Of a stretch of DNA of 64,000 nt, positions 62,404 to 64,000 are shown one piece after another (the first letter of the stretch is position 1; each line of letters begins with the position of its first letter). The notes under the pieces are model-generated. The model saw only the letters and a list, made by a program, of their open reading frames with translations, was not told where the DNA came from and ran no database searches. Origin of the DNA: Aestuariibacter sp. A3R04 (GTDB lineage Bacteria; Pseudomonadota; Gammaproteobacteria; Enterobacterales; Alteromonadaceae); the NCBI RefSeq assembly GCF_018860805.1, contig NZ_JAHKQR010000002.1, positions 248,001 through 312,000 on the forward strand. The letters are read 5' to 3'. The position numbers were made by a program, and so were the translations under genes.

Positions 62404-64000
62404 TTAGAAAGTGCCGCGAATACCCAGACGGAACTGGCGACCGGTTCTAAATGCTGACACCGTTCTAGCTGTGGTAATGCTGTCGTCTTCAATGACGTTT
62501 CCTTCGTCAAGCACAACCGTTTGATCGTTTGGATTCGATAAATCGGTGGTATTCGAACTGGCAAAGAACACGCGACGCAAATCATCGGTAAGGTTCAGTG
62601 CCTGGAACGTTAAGGTCAGGTTCTCGGTTAATTTGAAGTTTGAGCTAAAGTCCAAACGGTGAGTGGCGTCTTGCCACGTAGCTCCGCCTTGTGCCCCCTG
62701 ACTAACCAGCTGTACATCGTTAAACCGATGCGCTAAGCGCAGGCTGATACCGTCTTTTTCCCAAAACAAAGTAGTATTGGAGGAATACTTTGGCGTATAC
62801 GGTTGAGGCAATGGCTTAAACTGCAAGCCAGTGGTACCAATTTCTTCCACGTCTCTCTCTGAATCCTGATAGGTGAAATTTACACTCGCACCTAATCCGG
62901 AAAGCAAGCCTGGCAAGAAGTCATAGTTTTGTGTATAGCCCACTTCCAGCCCTCTGATATCTGCCCCTTTACTATTTATGACCGTATTCACATTCACCAC
63001 ATCACACTCTATATTCCACTGGTCAAAGAAGCCTGCGGTATAGCGACGCGGCATACAGTCATCGGCATCTCCCGGCGTTCTGTTTTCATCGAAAGGCAAT
63101 AGTAAGTCAGCACTTTGCAAATCGTATTCAGTACGAACATCCCGGTAGTGATAAGGAATGACCACCTGCTCTTCAAAATCCTGCATATCTTTATAGAATA
63201 AAGCCACGGACAATAAGCCAGACTGATTGAAGTACCATTCGTACGATACATCAATATTGGTAGAGGTTAGCGGTTTAAGCTGCGTATTACCTGCCGAGCC
63301 AAATGAAATTCCCCACTGCGACTCTGTGATCTGCGTACGAGGATTAAGCGAATCAAAACGCGGACGCGTCATCGTTCTGCTCACAGCGAAACGCCCTATC
63401 ATTTCTTCATTGATGGCGTAATTAATATTCAGGCTGGGCAGAAATACATCGTTTTCCCCATCGTTAGTCACGAACGCTGTGCGGTTTTGCACCTCATTGC
63501 CCGAACCTTGTGGGCCGGTAAACGTGGTAGTGCGATCGAGGAATGGCCAAATGTGACCCACAATGCCAAATCGCGCCCACAGACCTGCATTGGTTTGCAC
63601 GAGGTTGCCATCTTGATCATAAATCAATGCGGGCAGCGGGTTGTTCTGCGTAATATTGCCGTTTTCATCAGTAAACACTAAGCGGTTTACATCAGGCCCG
63701 ACTTGCCCATCAGCACCAGGAATGAGAAACGCGTTGTTCACGTTATCCCACGGAATGGTATTATCGAGCTGTCGGTTGTACGCATGGGTGATTTGCCACG
63801 CCCAGCAGTTCGACAGTTCGGCCTCATTTTGAGGTGTATAACGCACGTCGCCCACACCACTGGGCGCAACCCCCATAATGGCGTCCGGACAGGCATCGAG
63901 GTTCATATTCGCCAAACCGCGTTCCACAAGAAGGTTATACGGGTCAACAACCTGAGGAGCACGGATAAAGTTTATCCCACCGACACCGGTTGCCGTGGTT
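62404..64000 (-). CDS. TonB-dependent receptor, C-terminal part (cut by window edge)
   Basis: The frame is open from the window edge to the stop at 62404. About 530 residues of the barrel part are visible, starting TTATGVGGINFIRAPQVVDPYNLLVERG and ending LGIRGTF, the C-terminal aromatic residue of an outer-membrane barrel. TonB receptor segments such as RFAVSRTMTRPRFDSLNPR, NLTLTFQALNLTDD and VEVGYTQNYDF-type strands are typical of the group (IPR000531-like receptors). The plug and TonB box lie outside the window, so the ligand cannot be guessed. It is followed by the Ig-like lipoprotein, a pairing common for polysaccharide or peptide uptake. Confidence 0.82.
   Translation of the reverse strand, partial: TTATGVGGINFIRAPQVVDPYNLLVERGLANMNLDACPDAIMGVAPSGVGDVRYTPQNEAELSNCWAWQITHAYNRQLDNTIPWDNVNNAFLIPGADGQVGPDVNRLVFTDENGNITQNNPLPALIYDQDGNLVQTNAGLWARFGIVGHIWPFLDRTTTFTGPQGSGNEVQNRTAFVTNDGENDVFLPSLNINYAINEEMIGRFAVSRTMTRPRFDSLNPRTQITESQWGISFGSAGNTQLKPLTSTNIDVSYEWYFNQSGLLSVALFYKDMQDFEEQVVIPYHYRDVRTEYDLQSADLLLPFDENRTPGDADDCMPRRYTAGFFDQWNIECDVVNVNTVINSKGADIRGLEVGYTQNYDFLPGLLSGLGASVNFTYQDSERDVEEIGTTGLQFKPLPQPYTPKYSSNTTLFWEKDGISLRLAHRFNDVQLVSQGAQGGATWQDATHRLDFSSNFKLTENLTLTFQALNLTDDLRRVFFASSNTTDLSNPNDQTVVLDEGNVIEDDSITTARTVSAFRTGRQFRLGIRGTF

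Overview
The window looks like a chromosomal segment of a marine gammaproteobacterium of the Alteromonadales (Alteromonas-like). This is inferred from the protein families present (CcoG, SrkA next to DsbA, YbiB beside siroheme synthase, DUF3016, DUF3392, TonB-dependent receptors, RND pump) and from moderate GC content. No rRNA, tRNA, CRISPR array, prophage or insertion sequence was recognised. Gene density is high and most genes are intact. The clear exception is a decayed kinase gene next to a remnant of an rlmG-like 3' end at 37.6-38.5 kb.

Layout. 0-9 kb: a TetR regulator with two palindromic operator candidates, a DUF3016 protein, an unknown membrane-anchored protein, ccoG, srkA-dsbA, and a lipoprotein S9 peptidase. 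7.8-12.5 kb (minus strand): nrtA-nrtB-nrtD for ABC import of nitrate (or cyanate), followed by an outer-membrane barrel that is probably the matching porin. 12.8-14.4 kb: a BlaI/BlaR1-type sensor pair with a TonB-like tail and two BlaI-type operators. 14.5-22.1 kb (minus): nirB-nirD-nasA-cobA-ybiB, the nitrate and nitrite assimilation operon with its siroheme synthase. 22.4-24.5 kb: a SulP transporter and a small membrane protein. 24.5-27.6 kb (minus): a nitrite channel (FNT family), a PP2C phosphatase fused to a Ser/Thr kinase, and cyanase. 28.1-29.4 kb (plus): nasR, a nitrate-sensing antiterminator with NIT and ANTAR domains. 29.4-34.2 kb: an RND efflux pair and a PAP2 phosphatase. 34.5-40.2 kb: housekeeping and repair genes (AEC carrier, BolA, AlkB, RlmG, cyclophilin, DUF3392, GNAT). 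40.4-42.9 kb: a histidine-rich TonB receptor, probably for zinc, with a Zur-like box. 43-45.8 kb: the EF-P modification set (epmA, efp, epmB). 45.8-48.5 kb: a YjfB-like protein, two unknowns and a HAD phosphatase. 48.8-51.9 kb: two related PEP-CTERM-like secreted proteins around a nitroreductase and ElaA. 52-54 kb: parE. 54-64 kb: an FG-GAP/ASPIC protein, YeiH with its LysR regulator, an octaheme cytochrome c-TPR protein, an Ig-like lipoprotein, and a TonB receptor cut by the window edge.

How the parts work together. The main system is a nitrate/nitrite (and possibly cyanate) assimilation island of about 21 kb. Three transcripts (nrtA, nirB and the nitrite-channel operon) each begin with an untranslated leader. 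Each leader has a short hairpin with a six-base loop carrying A at position 1 and G at position 4, overlapping a strong intrinsic terminator. That is the arrangement expected of targets of an ANTAR antiterminator, and nasR lies beside the third one. I infer that nitrate or nitrite binding to NasR relieves termination at all three. This would bring the transporter and porin, the reductases and siroheme synthase, and the nitrite channel, kinase/phosphatase and cyanase under one signal. A second theme is zinc: 17-base Zur-like boxes lie upstream of the His-rich receptor and of the FG-GAP/ASPIC gene.
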